The notes: a model not told the origin generated them from the sequence alone. A DNA stretch of 55,033 nt from Anaerolineae bacterium CG2_30_57_67 (GCA_001872455.1 MNXJ01000050.1:1-55033), one strand, 5' to 3'; numbered from the stretch's first letter, positions 40,856 to 50,005 are shown. Translations and numbers: made by a program.

Positions 40856-41299
40856 CTAACGGGCGAATCTTAAGCGGGCGGATGCCTGCGAGGTGATGGT
40901 AATGCGGCGTTGAGACGCATTGACTGACAGCGGCACAGTGGCAACGCCGGTGCAGTTGAGTCGCGCGTTGGCGTTATCAACCACTACCGAGATTGATGCA
41001 GAGTAGGGGACTTTGGCGCGGTCAGGTTGCATCTGGTAAAACGTATTGACAGCCAGGGAAAATAGCTCCAAATTATTGCTGAATGACGTAGCGCCTTGCT
41101 GTTGCCAGCCTATGCGTCCGCCCGCGCTCCAGGCGGCAGACTCGCACGCCGCCTGCGTAGCGGTGTCCAGGCGATTTCGGACGTAGTAGAGCCGCGCACC
41201 ATCGCCTACCAGCCCCATTAGGGGCAGCAGGACGAATCCCATAAAAACCGCAGCCCAGGCCAGGCTGGAGCCGCGCTGACTACGCCAGGGCGCTTTCAC
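40856..41299 (-). CDS. TadG/TadE-like pseudopilin
   Basis: 147 residues from a GTG at 41299 that overlaps the preceding stop (GTGA). The N-terminus RGSSLAWAAVFMGFVLLPLM with the following helix and DGARLYYVRNRLDTATQAAC is typical of TadE/TadG minor pilins. The rest is beta-rich and extracellular. It should be a minor subunit of the Tad-type pilus together with the Flp-like and TadE-like genes upstream. Confidence 0.78.
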   Translation of the reverse strand: MKAPWRSQRGSSLAWAAVFMGFVLLPLMGLVGDGARLYYVRNRLDTATQAACESAAWSAGGRIGWQQQGATSFSNNLELFSLAVNTFYQMQPDRAKVPYSASISVVVDNANARLNCTGVATVPLSVNASQRRITITSQASARLRFAR

Positions 41300-41709
41300 C
41301 AGCCCTCTTTCCGAAACCACGCCTGCGCCACACCTTGAAACGTATTGGGCATGGACACGCCGAACATGGAAATCAGGCCGCCGAAATAATTGGGAACAGT
41401 GTATGCCACCGAAATGGTCATCAATGACCCTGGGGTATCGCTGCCAGAAACGCTATAAGCGTATGAGCCAACCTTTGCCGTCTCTGCCTTTGTTTTGGCT
41501 GCGGCGAGCGCAAGGCCGGGCGCGTTGGTTGCAGCCACGCTGCCCATGCGAGCGCCATAGTTCGCGGCGTTGTTGGCGTTCATCGCCGCGAAGCCCAGCA
41601 TCGCCAGGTTTACCAGGGCGATGCTGACCAGTAACAGGACGGGCAGGACGAATGAGGCTTCGTCCAGTTCGGCACGGCAGGAGCGCAGGCGAGACCAGAA
41701 TCGGGTCAT
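41296..41709 (-). CDS. TadE-like pseudopilin
   Basis: 137 residues from the ATG at 41709. DEASFVLPVLLLVSIALVNL with MNANNAANYGARMGSVAA is the TadE-type membrane helix and following region. It is 4 bp from the Flp-like gene and overlaps the TadG-like gene. A processing site for the prepilin peptidase is plausible before the helix. Confidence 0.78.
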   Translation of the reverse strand: MTRFWSRLRSCRAELDEASFVLPVLLLVSIALVNLAMLGFAAMNANNAANYGARMGSVAATNAPGLALAAAKTKAETAKVGSYAYSVSGSDTPGSLMTISVAYTVPNYFGGLISMFGVSMPNTFQGVAQAWFRKEGW

Positions 41710-41713
41710 GGCA

Positions 41714-41899
41714 TTATCCGATGGATGTAGCCATTTGCTGAAACTTCTTGGCAATCGCGGAGCCGAGGGGCGACAGTCCCACGATGGCCGCGATGACGAA
41801 CAGCGCAATCAGCAACGCTTTTTCATCCAGCTCACCAACATCGTTGCGTAAGCGCAGGGCGGCCAGGGTAACAGAATCACGAAGAGTTTTGATGTGCAT
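41714..41899 (-). CDS. flp: Flp-type major pilin
   Basis: 61 residues, preceded by GGAGG. A charged leader (about 25 residues, ending GELDEKALL) is followed by one helix ALLIALFVIAAIVGLSPLGS and a short polar end, matching Flp/Fap pilins (D-E-x-A-x-x-x-A pattern). It is the first gene after the strong promoter at 42.05 kb, which suits the most abundant structural subunit. Cleavage by the A24 peptidase encoded nearby is expected. Confidence 0.78.
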   Translation of the reverse strand: MHIKTLRDSVTLAALRLRNDVGELDEKALLIALFVIAAIVGLSPLGSAIAKKFQQMATSIG

Positions 41900-41949
41900 T
41901 AGTTCCTCCAAACGAATGAAAATGCCAGCGCAAACCGGCAAAAGAAAAC

Positions 41950-41970
41950 ACCGCCCTGCTGGACAGGGCG
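41950..41970 (-). other. Hairpin in the flp leader
   Basis: CCGCCCTG and CAGGGCGG flank a 5-nt loop in the 5' leader of the flp transcript. It may stabilise the messenger. Confidence 0.5.
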
Positions 41971-42041
41971 GCGTAATCATCACTTGGGCGATAATTAAAA
42001 AACGCCCACCCCGCACAAGGGGCAGCGTTACGTCTGGTTGA

Positions 42042-42069
42042 ATAATATCACGGTATTTCTTTTTTACAA
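42042..42069 (-). promoter_or_regulatory. Promoter in front of flp
   Basis: On the minus strand TTGTAA (42064-42069) and TATTAT (42042-42047) are 16 bp apart. The -35 box overlaps the first operator-like repeat. Confidence 0.6.
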
Positions 42070-42179
42070 GGTATATTGTACTGCGTGGATTTTGGCCGTT
42101 ATTTGCCCAAAACGCCCTGTTTTCGTGCGACTATCTCAATTCTACGCAGTACAATATACCTTGTACTGCGTAGAATTGA
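42066..42179. repeat. Three palindromic operator-like repeats (candidate regulatory site or oriT)
   Basis: A 21-bp sequence at 42066-42086 returns as its exact reverse complement at 42144-42164. Part of it forms a second exact inverted pair, 42136-42152 with 42163-42179 (17 bp, 10-bp spacer). The shared core is GTACTGCGT. Copy 1 overlaps the flp promoter. This is the only such array in the element part seen. Confidence 0.8.
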
Positions 42180-42209
42180 CCCGTCTCTTCTTTTTGGCGG
42201 TTGTTTTAT

Positions 42210-43472
42210 TTATCCGCCAAAGTAAAAATCGTCCAGAAAAAGATTGCTATTATAGATGTCATCCGTAGTCACGGTGACGCGCAGGGTAGCATATTGCCCG
42301 GCATATGCCGACAGGTTTATGGTGCGCTTGGCCCAGCCACCGGTGTTTGTACTCATGCACAAGCCGGTGGCTTCGACTGTTGCGCCGTTGATAGCAACCA
42401 GGGCGGCATCCCCTCCGCAAGTGCTGTCCTCGGACGCAATCCAGCGGTAGTAACTCAACTGCGGATTTGTTTCGGGGACATAAATGCGCTGTTCCAACCA
42501 GCCCGTTTCATTTGCGCCGCCACCCAGCCAGGCCAGCCAGTAGCCGCTGCGTGGCAGGATACTGCCAGGAAAATACGCATTGGTAACAATCGGCCAGCCA
42601 TGACTTGAATACTCCGTCCAGGCTACGTCAGCGCCCTGCTCGAAGTCCCCGTTGGTGATGCTGACCGGCAGCGGATAGTTATTCAGCACCAGAGGCAGGA
42701 AGACTTTGTAGACAGCAGGAGCCGGTATGCTGCGCCGTTCTCGCGCAACAGGCGTCCGGTTGGAGCCGCTTTCGTAGCCGGTGGCTGTCAATTCCTGCTC
42801 AATCAGGCGCTTGAATTCGCTGAATGGCTGTGAGCCAACCAGGGGGATGCCATTGATAAAAAAGGTCGGGGTAGAGGTAATCCCCAAGCCCCCCGCGCTT
42901 TGCAGGTCGGATTCCACCTCGGCGGCATAACGCCCAGACAGCATACAGGCGTTGAATGCGGCACTGTCAAGCCCAGCCTTGAACGCCAGCCGCGAGAGAA
43001 TGCCATCGTCCGAGTTGTCCAGGTTGTCCGTTGCCGCCGAGGACAGCCCGAGGTTATTCGCATACAGCAGGTCGTGGTACTCCCAGTACTTTTGCTGCTC
43101 TCCAGCGCAATCAGCGGCGATGGCAGCAGGCACGGCCATGTAGTGAATGTCCTTGATGGGCAGGTCACGGTAAACAAAGCGGATTTTGTCGCCATACTCC
43201 GCCATCAATTTCGGAAAGGTCTGCTCGTTGAACTCCGCGCAATAGGGGCATTGATAATCGGCGTACTCAATGATGGTCACGGGCGCATCGGCGGCGCCGA
43301 GGAACGGGTCATCGTCCGCCGAAACATCGTAGCGCGTGGGCGCCGCCGATGCAGCAGCAGCGTTGTAATAGTGACTAACCAGAAACCCGCCGATGAACGC
43401 CAGTAATACGGCGCCCCAAAAGAGCAGCAGCGTTTCAATCGAATTTCTGGTACTCGTTTTTGCAATGGTCAT
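42210..43472 (-). CDS. DsbA-like thiol oxidoreductase fused to a beta-sandwich domain
   Basis: 420 residues: a membrane anchor (about 14-34), a thioredoxin-fold DsbA/Thioredoxin_4 domain with active site CPYC in EYADYQCPYCAEF and the cis-Pro loop TSTPTFFING, then a linker with LPLVLNNYPLP and a C-terminal jelly-roll-like domain (NGDFEQGADVAW onward). The oxidoreductase probably forms disulfides in extracellular parts of the transfer machinery, such as the Cys-rich protein at the window end. The LPLVLNN linker is common in Chloroflexota exported proteins. AAGGAG precedes the start. Confidence 0.87.
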   Translation of the reverse strand: MTIAKTSTRNSIETLLLFWGAVLLAFIGGFLVSHYYNAAAASAAPTRYDVSADDDPFLGAADAPVTIIEYADYQCPYCAEFNEQTFPKLMAEYGDKIRFVYRDLPIKDIHYMAVPAAIAADCAGEQQKYWEYHDLLYANNLGLSSAATDNLDNSDDGILSRLAFKAGLDSAAFNACMLSGRYAAEVESDLQSAGGLGITSTPTFFINGIPLVGSQPFSEFKRLIEQELTATGYESGSNRTPVARERRSIPAPAVYKVFLPLVLNNYPLPVSITNGDFEQGADVAWTEYSSHGWPIVTNAYFPGSILPRSGYWLAWLGGGANETGWLEQRIYVPETNPQLSYYRWIASEDSTCGGDAALVAINGATVEATGLCMSTNTGGWAKRTINLSAYAGQYATLRVTVTTDDIYNSNLFLDDFYFGG

Positions 43473-43490
43473 TGTAATCTTCTCCTTATC

Positions 43491-43883
43491 TTATCCCAGG
43501 CGAAGCGCCTGGTACATTTGCCATCCTCCGAGCGCAAGCACGCCCAGAAAAAATCCAACAAAGCCAGGGATTTTCCGCCTGGTGACAATCTGCAAAACAG
43601 CCGCGCCCGTGCAGGCGGCGGCCAGGACGGACGGCGACACAATCGCCAGCGCCATCAGCCCTTTGCCGTCTCCGCCAGGCAGCCAGCCAAATAGCACTGC
43701 GGCCAACATCAGCAGCGCCAGGCTCCAGGGCAGCCACTCATTGGAGCCAGTCACCAGGCGGGCGCTGGCCGCTGCGACGATTGCACTAACGGTCAGCCAG
43801 TTTGGCACAAGCCGCAAGCGGTAGTCCCACCAGGCGCAGAGCGCCAGCCAGCCCGTCACGGCAATCGTCGCAGCGAGTTCCAT
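43491..43883 (-). CDS. Prepilin peptidase, A24 family (TadV/CpaA-like)
   Basis: 130 residues with about four membrane segments. The catalytic aspartates are in WWDYRLRLVPNW and LPGGDGKGLM (GxGD). Short single-domain form, as in Tad systems. It should cleave the leaders of the Flp-, TadE- and TadG-like proteins. It overlaps the M23 gene by 28 bp. Confidence 0.87.
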   Translation of the reverse strand: MELAATIAVTGWLALCAWWDYRLRLVPNWLTVSAIVAAASARLVTGSNEWLPWSLALLMLAAVLFGWLPGGDGKGLMALAIVSPSVLAAACTGAAVLQIVTRRKIPGFVGFFLGVLALGGWQMYQALRLG

Positions 43884-44536
43884 GCGCAGCCCTCCGCGCC
43901 AGGCAGATTCTCCGGCGGCACGGTCAGCCAGCCAAAGCCAGGTGTCAGGCGCTGAATCTCCATGTGGGTGTGCGCCCCGTTGGATTCTCCGGTGCTGCCA
44001 CAAACAGCCACCGGTTCGCCAGCCGCAACAAGGTCGCCCGGCTGTACTCGCCAGTACGAGACGTGCGCAAGAATAACGCGCCACTCCCCGTCCCCGCTCT
44101 CAACGATAACCGCGTCACCCAGGGCGCTCCCATAGACACCCAGGTCATCTGGAACGCCGACATGCGCGATTCTTCCGGTCAGCGGAGAGAGAACAGCAGT
44201 CAGCGGACGGTCTACCAGGCAACCGTAATCAACGCCGCGATGCACCAGGTTCTCCCCGCGCCGCTCACCATAAATGCCAGTCACCACGCCATACTCTACG
44301 GGAAGAATGCAGGCAAAGCCAAAGCCCGGCTGCGCCGTTGTTGGCGCGGGCGTAGCGGTCATGGTTGCCGTTGGCGCAGGCGTGGCGGGCATAACCATTG
44401 TTGGCGTGAGCGTGGCGGGGATAGCAGGCGCGGGCGTGGCCTGGGCGTGTGGGAACGCGCCCAGCGAGAGTGCCAGAGCAATCACCAGACCAACGATGGA
44501 GAGCGCGAGCTTACGCGGTGACACAATCTCAATCAT
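43856..44536 (-). CDS. M23-family peptidoglycan endopeptidase
   Basis: 226 residues: a signal peptide or anchor (about 9-30), a Pro/Ala/Thr linker (about 32-68), and a LytM/M23 domain with HRGVDYG and GAHTHMEI, which carry the zinc ligands. It would open peptidoglycan for the pilus or transfer channel. The position between tadC and the prepilin peptidase supports that. Confidence 0.87.
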   Translation of the reverse strand: MIEIVSPRKLALSIVGLVIALALSLGAFPHAQATPAPAIPATLTPTMVMPATPAPTATMTATPAPTTAQPGFGFACILPVEYGVVTGIYGERRGENLVHRGVDYGCLVDRPLTAVLSPLTGRIAHVGVPDDLGVYGSALGDAVIVESGDGEWRVILAHVSYWRVQPGDLVAAGEPVAVCGSTGESNGAHTHMEIQRLTPGFGWLTVPPENLPGAEGCAWNSLRRLP

Positions 44537-44544
44537 GTCTCGTC

Positions 44545-45417
44545 CTACGAAGTGAAAATCTGAAGAACAGGCGCGAGTGCGGCATACAGCAGGATTGCCA
44601 CAAACGGCAGGAAAAAGAAAAACGTCACGGTCAGCGTTAGCCGCGAATCAAGTTTCTCGACATCCGAGAGCAGCCGGGCGCGATACTCCTGTCCCAACGC
44701 GCGGGCAATCTCGCTCATCAATTCGGCTCCGGCCACGCCCTTGCTGGAAACCATATCCAACTGGGACGCGAAGGCGTGCAGAGCGGGAATGCCGGAAATC
44801 CGCATTGTTTCGACGAGCGACCCCTTCAGCGGCTTGCGGCTGAACAATGCACGACCACTCTGCCGGGCGTCTTCCATCGCATCGCGCAAAAGCGCCGAGA
44901 GAGGCCCAGGAAGCGTGGCAGCCCTGGATAGCGCGAGTTCGGGAGGCGAACCCGCTGCCAATTCAGCAGCAATCAGGCTGGCCGCTTCGGGTAGCGTGCG
45001 AACAACTTTTTTCCGCACGGTATTGCCCTTCGCGCGCACCCGCACCAGCGGATACGCAAAGGCCATCACCGGCACGAGCAAAGACACCGGGGCGGGATTG
45101 ACAATCAACAATCCCGCCCCGGTGCCTGCAAAAACCAAGCATTGAAAAAAAACGAAGCCCAGAGACTGACCGAGATAGAACCCGCCGCGCTGCGCCCAGC
45201 GCAAATGCGCTTCCCAGGCATCAAGCGAGAGCGGCATTTTTCGCGCCACCGCATAGCCAATTTCTTCCTGCCGGGTTTGGTCTCGCTCACCGCTGCGGGA
45301 GCCGTAATAATCGGAGAGCGCCCGCCTCGCAGAATTGCCGATGCGAATATCCTTGACGAGATACCAGACGATGAACGCCAGGCTGACGGCCATCAGTGCC
45401 ACAAAAATCATAGTCAT
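44545..45417 (-). CDS. tadC: TadC-like inner-membrane platform protein
   Basis: 290 residues of the T2SF/GspF fold, with membrane segments near the N-terminus, the middle (about 95-130) and the C-terminus (LTVTFFFFLPFVAILLYAAL). The family stretch LIAAELAAGSPPELALSRAA is clear. It overlaps tadB by 4 bp. With TadB it forms the platform that couples TadA to pilin assembly. Confidence 0.88.
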   Translation of the reverse strand: MTMIFVALMAVSLAFIVWYLVKDIRIGNSARRALSDYYGSRSGERDQTRQEEIGYAVARKMPLSLDAWEAHLRWAQRGGFYLGQSLGFVFFQCLVFAGTGAGLLIVNPAPVSLLVPVMAFAYPLVRVRAKGNTVRKKVVRTLPEAASLIAAELAAGSPPELALSRAATLPGPLSALLRDAMEDARQSGRALFSRKPLKGSLVETMRISGIPALHAFASQLDMVSSKGVAGAELMSEIARALGQEYRARLLSDVEKLDSRLTLTVTFFFFLPFVAILLYAALAPVLQIFTS

Positions 45418-46361
45418 TCCATGACCTCCCGAATCGTATCGCCGAGAACATTCCAGCCAACGATTGCCCAGGCAACCGCCGCGAGCATGGCAATCTGTAC
45501 GGCGGAGGTGCTGAATAGCCCACCTCCGCCGGAACTGGACATCGCCAGCATCAACGAACCACCCAGGGCAAGCAAAATGACGCGGATGGTTCCCCAGGCG
45601 CCGTCCGCTTTGGCCGCCGCCTGCGCCCGCCCCTCCAGAATGTTAGCCATACTTTGAGACGCCATCTGAAAGGATGATATGTAGCCTACGCCACCGGTTT
45701 CCCAGAGCCGCGCGATTTGCAGCACAGCCATCGCCAGAGAAGGCGATATGGATGCGGCCTCATCCTGTATGTTCTCAAGTCCTTTGCGCCCGGAAAGTTG
45801 CACTTCGATTTGAAGGCGCTTCATCCATGCCTGCAACGGCGCGTTGGGGTCGAGCGATTCGGTTACATCCGCCAGGGCTTCCGGGACGTTGGGAGTCGCC
45901 TGGACAGTCGCGCTCATGCGCAGCAGGAATGTTGGCAGTTCCTTCTCCAGCGCCATGCGCATTTTCTGCCAGGCGCCATTGACCTGCCCATTGACGAAAA
46001 CCCAGCCGACCATCGGCGCGAGCAGGTAAAGCGCCGCGGGTACGCCCAGGTAGAGCAGCCCCAGAAATAATGCCAGGCTGACGACAACCACCGCGCCCCA
46101 GAAGACGGCCTGTTCGTTGCCGCGCACATCCATTTTGTACTGGAGCGCAGCCAGGCGCATTTTATGTTCAAATGAGCCAGTCGGGACTGGTTTTTCAGCC
46201 CCAGTCTCCGTACTTGTGACAGACTTGTAGTAATCCGCCAACGAACTGGCTGCGCGGTTACTTTTCAGAAGTTTCAATAGCGCGACAAAGGCGATATACG
46301 CCACCGCCGCTATCGAGAGCGCCATCAGGGTTGGCGCAATAAATCTTAAGATTGCTGCCAT
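45414..46361 (-). CDS. tadB: TadB-like inner-membrane platform protein
   Basis: 315 residues of the GspF fold with membrane segments at 10-31, about 90-120, and near the end. LPTFLLRMSATVQATPNVPE and the later SQSMANILEGRAQAAAKADG are typical of TadB. The gene follows tadA at 6 bp. Confidence 0.88.
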   Translation of the reverse strand: MAAILRFIAPTLMALSIAAVAYIAFVALLKLLKSNRAASSLADYYKSVTSTETGAEKPVPTGSFEHKMRLAALQYKMDVRGNEQAVFWGAVVVVSLALFLGLLYLGVPAALYLLAPMVGWVFVNGQVNGAWQKMRMALEKELPTFLLRMSATVQATPNVPEALADVTESLDPNAPLQAWMKRLQIEVQLSGRKGLENIQDEAASISPSLAMAVLQIARLWETGGVGYISSFQMASQSMANILEGRAQAAAKADGAWGTIRVILLALGGSLMLAMSSSGGGGLFSTSAVQIAMLAAVAWAIVGWNVLGDTIREVME

Positions 46362-46367
46362 TAATTA

Positions 46368-47609
46368 TCAGCCTCCGTGCGTGCGCAGAATCTCGTTGAT
46401 GTTGTCGTGTCCAATCGAGTAGATTTCACGGAAAGCAACATCACCCGCCTTTAGCTTTTGGGCAACTTCCCACACGCCCAACACGCGGCGCTTGCCGCCC
46501 ATCCAGCCCAGTTGCACCAACAAGTCCACAGACATTGCAAACTGTTCCTTCGCAGCTTCCACGCGCACCTGCTTATCTGCCCAGAGTAGAACGCTGATAC
46601 GGTGAACGGCCACCTCGGGCGATTCGGCGTGCAGCGTGGAAAGTCCCGGGTGGTCGCTCATCTGGGCGCGGAACAACGAGAGCGCAGCCCCGCCGGTACG
46701 CACCTCACCCACAATCAACCAGTTGGGCGACATACGCATCGCGCTGTCTACTCCGTCCGACAGACTGTGTTCGGGAATCTCGCTGCCAATAACATGAGGC
46801 CGCGCCTCGATGGTGGTGACGTTCTTGTGCGGCAGCCAGATTTCCTCCGGGTCTTCGATTTTGACGATGCGAGCGTCGAGCGGTATCCCGTGCGTGAGCG
46901 CCGACAGAAAGGTGGTTTTGCCGGTTGCCGTGCCGCCCACAATTAGTACGCGGGCTTTGTTGGTCACGGCGGACAGCAGCGTGTCCATCACCGCCTGGGG
47001 GCAGACTTCCCATTGGACAATTTTCTCCGGCGCAACTGGCGTGGGTTCAAACAACCGGATGGAAATGCTGGGATAGCCCAGCCCTGGAGCGATTACGGGA
47101 TGCAGAATTTTGATACGCGCCCCGCCCATGCCCTCGCTACGAGGTAGGCGGGCATCCACGTCCGGCTGCGCCTCGGAAAGCGTGCGCCCCAGCGGAGCGA
47201 GCAGCGCCTCTACCGAGCGCCAAACCTCGTCCAGGGATGTTTGATGGTCGTATTCCCGGAAAAACTCATCCCCCTTGACGCGCAGCCACAGTTTTCCGTC
47301 TGGATTTAGCACAATTTCAGATAAATCGGTTCTGCTTGGCGGGAGAAGTTCGTCAAAGACGCCCAGCCCGCCAACGCGGGCAACCAGAGCGCGGGCGATG
47401 GCCGCTGCCAGCTGGGGAATTACGACAATCCCCAGCCGACCCGCCATAGTTGTTACCGCTGATTGTGCCTTCGATTGCAACTGTGCGCGGTCTCGCAGTA
47501 CCTGGCGGGGCAGGTTTTTAAGTTCGAGCAACGCGGCTTCCATAATCTGCGTCTCTTGTGCCGGGGTCACGTTTTGCGTAAGCCCAGCCCATCCACTTGC
47601 CCCGCTCAT
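46368..47609 (-). CDS. tadA: TadA/CpaF-type secretion ATPase
   Basis: 413 residues. The N-terminal helical domain is followed by the RecA-like core: Walker A VGGTATGKTTFLSALTHG, the Asp box KIEDPEEIWLP, Walker B-type NWLIVGEVRTGGA and the His box ALSLFRAQMSDHPGLSTLHA. This is the pattern of CpaF-type ATPases. It powers pilin extrusion and possibly retraction. It overlaps the CpaE gene by 4 bp. Confidence 0.93.
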   Translation of the reverse strand: MSGASGWAGLTQNVTPAQETQIMEAALLELKNLPRQVLRDRAQLQSKAQSAVTTMAGRLGIVVIPQLAAAIARALVARVGGLGVFDELLPPSRTDLSEIVLNPDGKLWLRVKGDEFFREYDHQTSLDEVWRSVEALLAPLGRTLSEAQPDVDARLPRSEGMGGARIKILHPVIAPGLGYPSISIRLFEPTPVAPEKIVQWEVCPQAVMDTLLSAVTNKARVLIVGGTATGKTTFLSALTHGIPLDARIVKIEDPEEIWLPHKNVTTIEARPHVIGSEIPEHSLSDGVDSAMRMSPNWLIVGEVRTGGAALSLFRAQMSDHPGLSTLHAESPEVAVHRISVLLWADKQVRVEAAKEQFAMSVDLLVQLGWMGGKRRVLGVWEVAQKLKAGDVAFREIYSIGHDNINEILRTHGG

Positions 47610-48919
47610 AGTTTCACCTTTACCCCAAAGACTTCAAATGATTTATCTCTTTTGGGCTTCTGTGTTTCAGCAACGGCGGGGCGGCTGCCATTGTTGGCGG
47701 AAAACAGCGCGTCGGCCAGTGGTTTAAGGCCGCGGCTGAAATCATCCACCACGTTGAGCGGCATTCGGCGATTATCCTGGGCCTCACCCACACGGCCATC
47801 GTCCGGGATTTGGGCGATGATGGGCGGGAATGCACGCCCCAATAGGGCGCTGGCCGCTTTGTGCCATTCGTCTACGCCCATGCGTCCGCCCATGCGATTC
47901 AGCACGACATAGACGCCGCTCTGGGGAATGTGATGTTCTCCGGCCAGGCGTTCAACGACCGTGCGGTAGGCCTCAACCGAGCGCATGACGCCCTCCAGTG
48001 ATGGCCTGCCAACCAGCACCAGCGTATTCGCGGCGGAGATGGCCGATGATGCCATAGCAGTAGGCGGCGCATCCAGGATAATCACGGCGTAGCCCATGTA
48101 GGCCGCCGTCAGAACAAGTTTTGGGACGCTGGTGGGGTCGTCCAGCGGAGTATTCATTGCCTGGGCCTCAGACAGAACGTCCGGGAAACCCGCCAGCACA
48201 TCGAGCGTGTCTACTTTTTGAAGCGCAGTTTTTAGGCCATCCGCAGTTGGATTTGCCCGCCAGTTCGTGATATTCGGCTCCGGTTTCAGCCCCAAAACAA
48301 GGGGCATATCATCCGGCGCTCCCAGGCCAATCAGGAGCGTTGGCAGCCCGCGCCGAGCGGCCTCGTAGGCCAGATTGGTTGAGACGGTAGTCTTTCCCAC
48401 CCCGCCCGCCTGATTCCAGACCGCAATCAAGCGCAAGCCGGATGGCTGACCGCCACCGCCGCCAGCGCCTGGTGTCCAGATGGTTTCCGCGCCGCCATTT
48501 GCTCGTGCGCCGCGCTTGGCGGTGGCTGCGGCATAAATCTCGCCGAGCATCGTCCCCAGGTTAATGTCGCTTTTGTAGACGCCATTGACCGAAGCCAGGC
48601 TGCCAATGGTGGTCGCCGTATCCTGCCCGGCCTCAAGCGGCAGCAGCACATACGCAGAGCCATGATAACGGGTTAGCGCATCAATTAACGGTTGAGGCCC
48701 ATTGAAGATGGATGCATCGAGCAGCAGTACGTCAGGATTCGTTATTAATTTATTTGCAAGGTCGGCCGCTTCAGACGCCTGCATGGAAACGCGGAATCGC
48801 GCATCGGCAGCGAGCAGGTTGTACCAGGCTTGCAGGCGAGGAATACCGCCTGCAAGAAGTACCGTAATCGTGTCAAGGGTCGCGCCATTCGAGGGGTTTC
48901 CCCAGAGAGCTTGATTCAT
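47606..48919 (-). CDS. cpaE: CpaE/TadZ-like MinD-type ATPase
   Basis: 437 residues from the ATG at 48919 (GGAGG lies within the end of cpaB). An N-terminal receiver-like domain (ITVLLAGG, then DVLLLDASIF) precedes a MinD/ParA ATPase with deviant Walker A NQAGGVGKTTVSTNL and AVIILDAPPTAM. CpaE/TadZ places the Tad machine in the cell. The start chosen avoids a long overlap with cpaB. Confidence 0.88.
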   Translation of the reverse strand: MNQALWGNPSNGATLDTITVLLAGGIPRLQAWYNLLAADARFRVSMQASEAADLANKLITNPDVLLLDASIFNGPQPLIDALTRYHGSAYVLLPLEAGQDTATTIGSLASVNGVYKSDINLGTMLGEIYAAATAKRGARANGGAETIWTPGAGGGGGQPSGLRLIAVWNQAGGVGKTTVSTNLAYEAARRGLPTLLIGLGAPDDMPLVLGLKPEPNITNWRANPTADGLKTALQKVDTLDVLAGFPDVLSEAQAMNTPLDDPTSVPKLVLTAAYMGYAVIILDAPPTAMASSAISAANTLVLVGRPSLEGVMRSVEAYRTVVERLAGEHHIPQSGVYVVLNRMGGRMGVDEWHKAASALLGRAFPPIIAQIPDDGRVGEAQDNRRMPLNVVDDFSRGLKPLADALFSANNGSRPAVAETQKPKRDKSFEVFGVKVKL

Positions 48920-48920
48920 G

Positions 48921-49775
48921 CTAGCCTCCGAAAGCCCAGGTGGGAGTGGGCGCAAGGGTTGGTGTCGGGGACGGGGTGGGCGTCAAGGTCGCGCCTGGTG
49001 TCCGCATAAGATTCGGGATATACAGGCCGGATGTTTGCGGGAAGTTCGGCTCTTTGGGTTCGAGCATCAGCCCAAAGGAAACGCCATTGGCCGAGAGCGC
49101 AGGAATCAGGTCTATCAAATAAACCGGCTGGCTTTCAATCCCGGCGTTTTCTTCGGAGAAATCAAATGAAATGATTTGTCGATTTGTTGGCACGGCCAGC
49201 ACAATCAGTCCCTTTAGCCCGCTCGCGCCACCAGTCCCACCGGTGGACGTATCCCCAGCGGCGAAACTCATTCCGCCGCTGGCTTCAGCGGTTGGTTGAA
49301 CAGGCGCTTGCGCCTGCTGGAATGCCGGGTCTACCCACAGCACGCGCAGACCTCCGGTGATGTACTTCGAATAAACAGCCTGGCCGCTCGTCAAAACAGC
49401 CGTCAAGCCAACGTGGTCGCCAGGCATCAGCATTCCAGCGATGCCGGTGGCCGCAGAAACCTGAATGGCAATCGCGCGCTCGTTGGACGCCAATTCAATC
49501 ACCTGCCCGCCAATCATGGAGAGCAAAATCGGATCACCCTGGGCGCGAGAAACGCGCAGGGGCTGGCCGACAATCTGCGCCGGGTCATCTGCGGCGCCCT
49601 CGGGCGCTAGGCTCGCGGGCATCGCTTTGACCAGTACGTCGGCAGAAACAATTACCTGGTTGGCAGGAATCTCGTGCGCGGCGGAAACAACGTTTACCGT
49701 TTTTTCCGGCATGTTCATTATCAGGGCGACAACGAACACTAGGGCGGCGAGAATGATGGGGATAACTTTCTTCAT
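48921..49775 (-). CDS. cpaB: CpaB/RcpC-like pilus assembly protein (SAF domain)
   Basis: 284 residues: signal anchor (4-22), SAF domain (AHEIPANQVIVSADVLVKAM), the RcpC-type region AIAIQVSAATGIAGMLMPGD, a Gly-rich loop, and a Pro/Thr-rich tail. CpaB binds peptidoglycan or secretin in diderm Tad systems. No secretin gene is seen here, which fits a cell envelope without a classic outer membrane. AAGGAG precedes the start. Confidence 0.9.
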   Translation of the reverse strand: MKKVIPIILAALVFVVALIMNMPEKTVNVVSAAHEIPANQVIVSADVLVKAMPASLAPEGAADDPAQIVGQPLRVSRAQGDPILLSMIGGQVIELASNERAIAIQVSAATGIAGMLMPGDHVGLTAVLTSGQAVYSKYITGGLRVLWVDPAFQQAQAPVQPTAEASGGMSFAAGDTSTGGTGGASGLKGLIVLAVPTNRQIISFDFSEENAGIESQPVYLIDLIPALSANGVSFGLMLEPKEPNFPQTSGLYIPNLMRTPGATLTPTPSPTPTLAPTPTWAFGG

Positions 49776-49801
49776 GGGTAGAACTCCTTACGGTGTTTGT
49801 C

Positions 49802-50005
49802 TTATTTTTCTGATTTGACGGCAAGCCAAGCCGCTGCACGGCTGAGTGGCGTGATGCCATTCTCGATTAGGTGATAATTTCCGTCTGGCGTCCGCTCAAC
49901 AATCGCCATCAGGATTTCAGATTCAGTATCTATTGGGCGGAACTGCCGGGAAAGAGCAGCCTGAATATCTGTCAGGAACTGCCGGTCTTCGTCGTCTGCT
50001 GTCAT
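49802..50005 (-). CDS. Small hypothetical protein (67 residues)
   Basis: An acidic, helical protein beginning MTADDEDRQFLTDIQAALSR; no motif is recognised. It overlaps the upstream gene by 4 bp (ATGA), with GAGG before the start. It is probably part of the pilus/transfer operon. Confidence 0.6.
   Translation of the reverse strand: MTADDEDRQFLTDIQAALSRQFRPIDTESEILMAIVERTPDGNYHLIENGITPLSRAAAWLAVKSEK

Noticed and set aside
40596-40856. An 86-codon minus-strand frame
   Set aside because: It has no ribosome site, and it overlaps a better supported 45-residue frame with GGAGG upstream.
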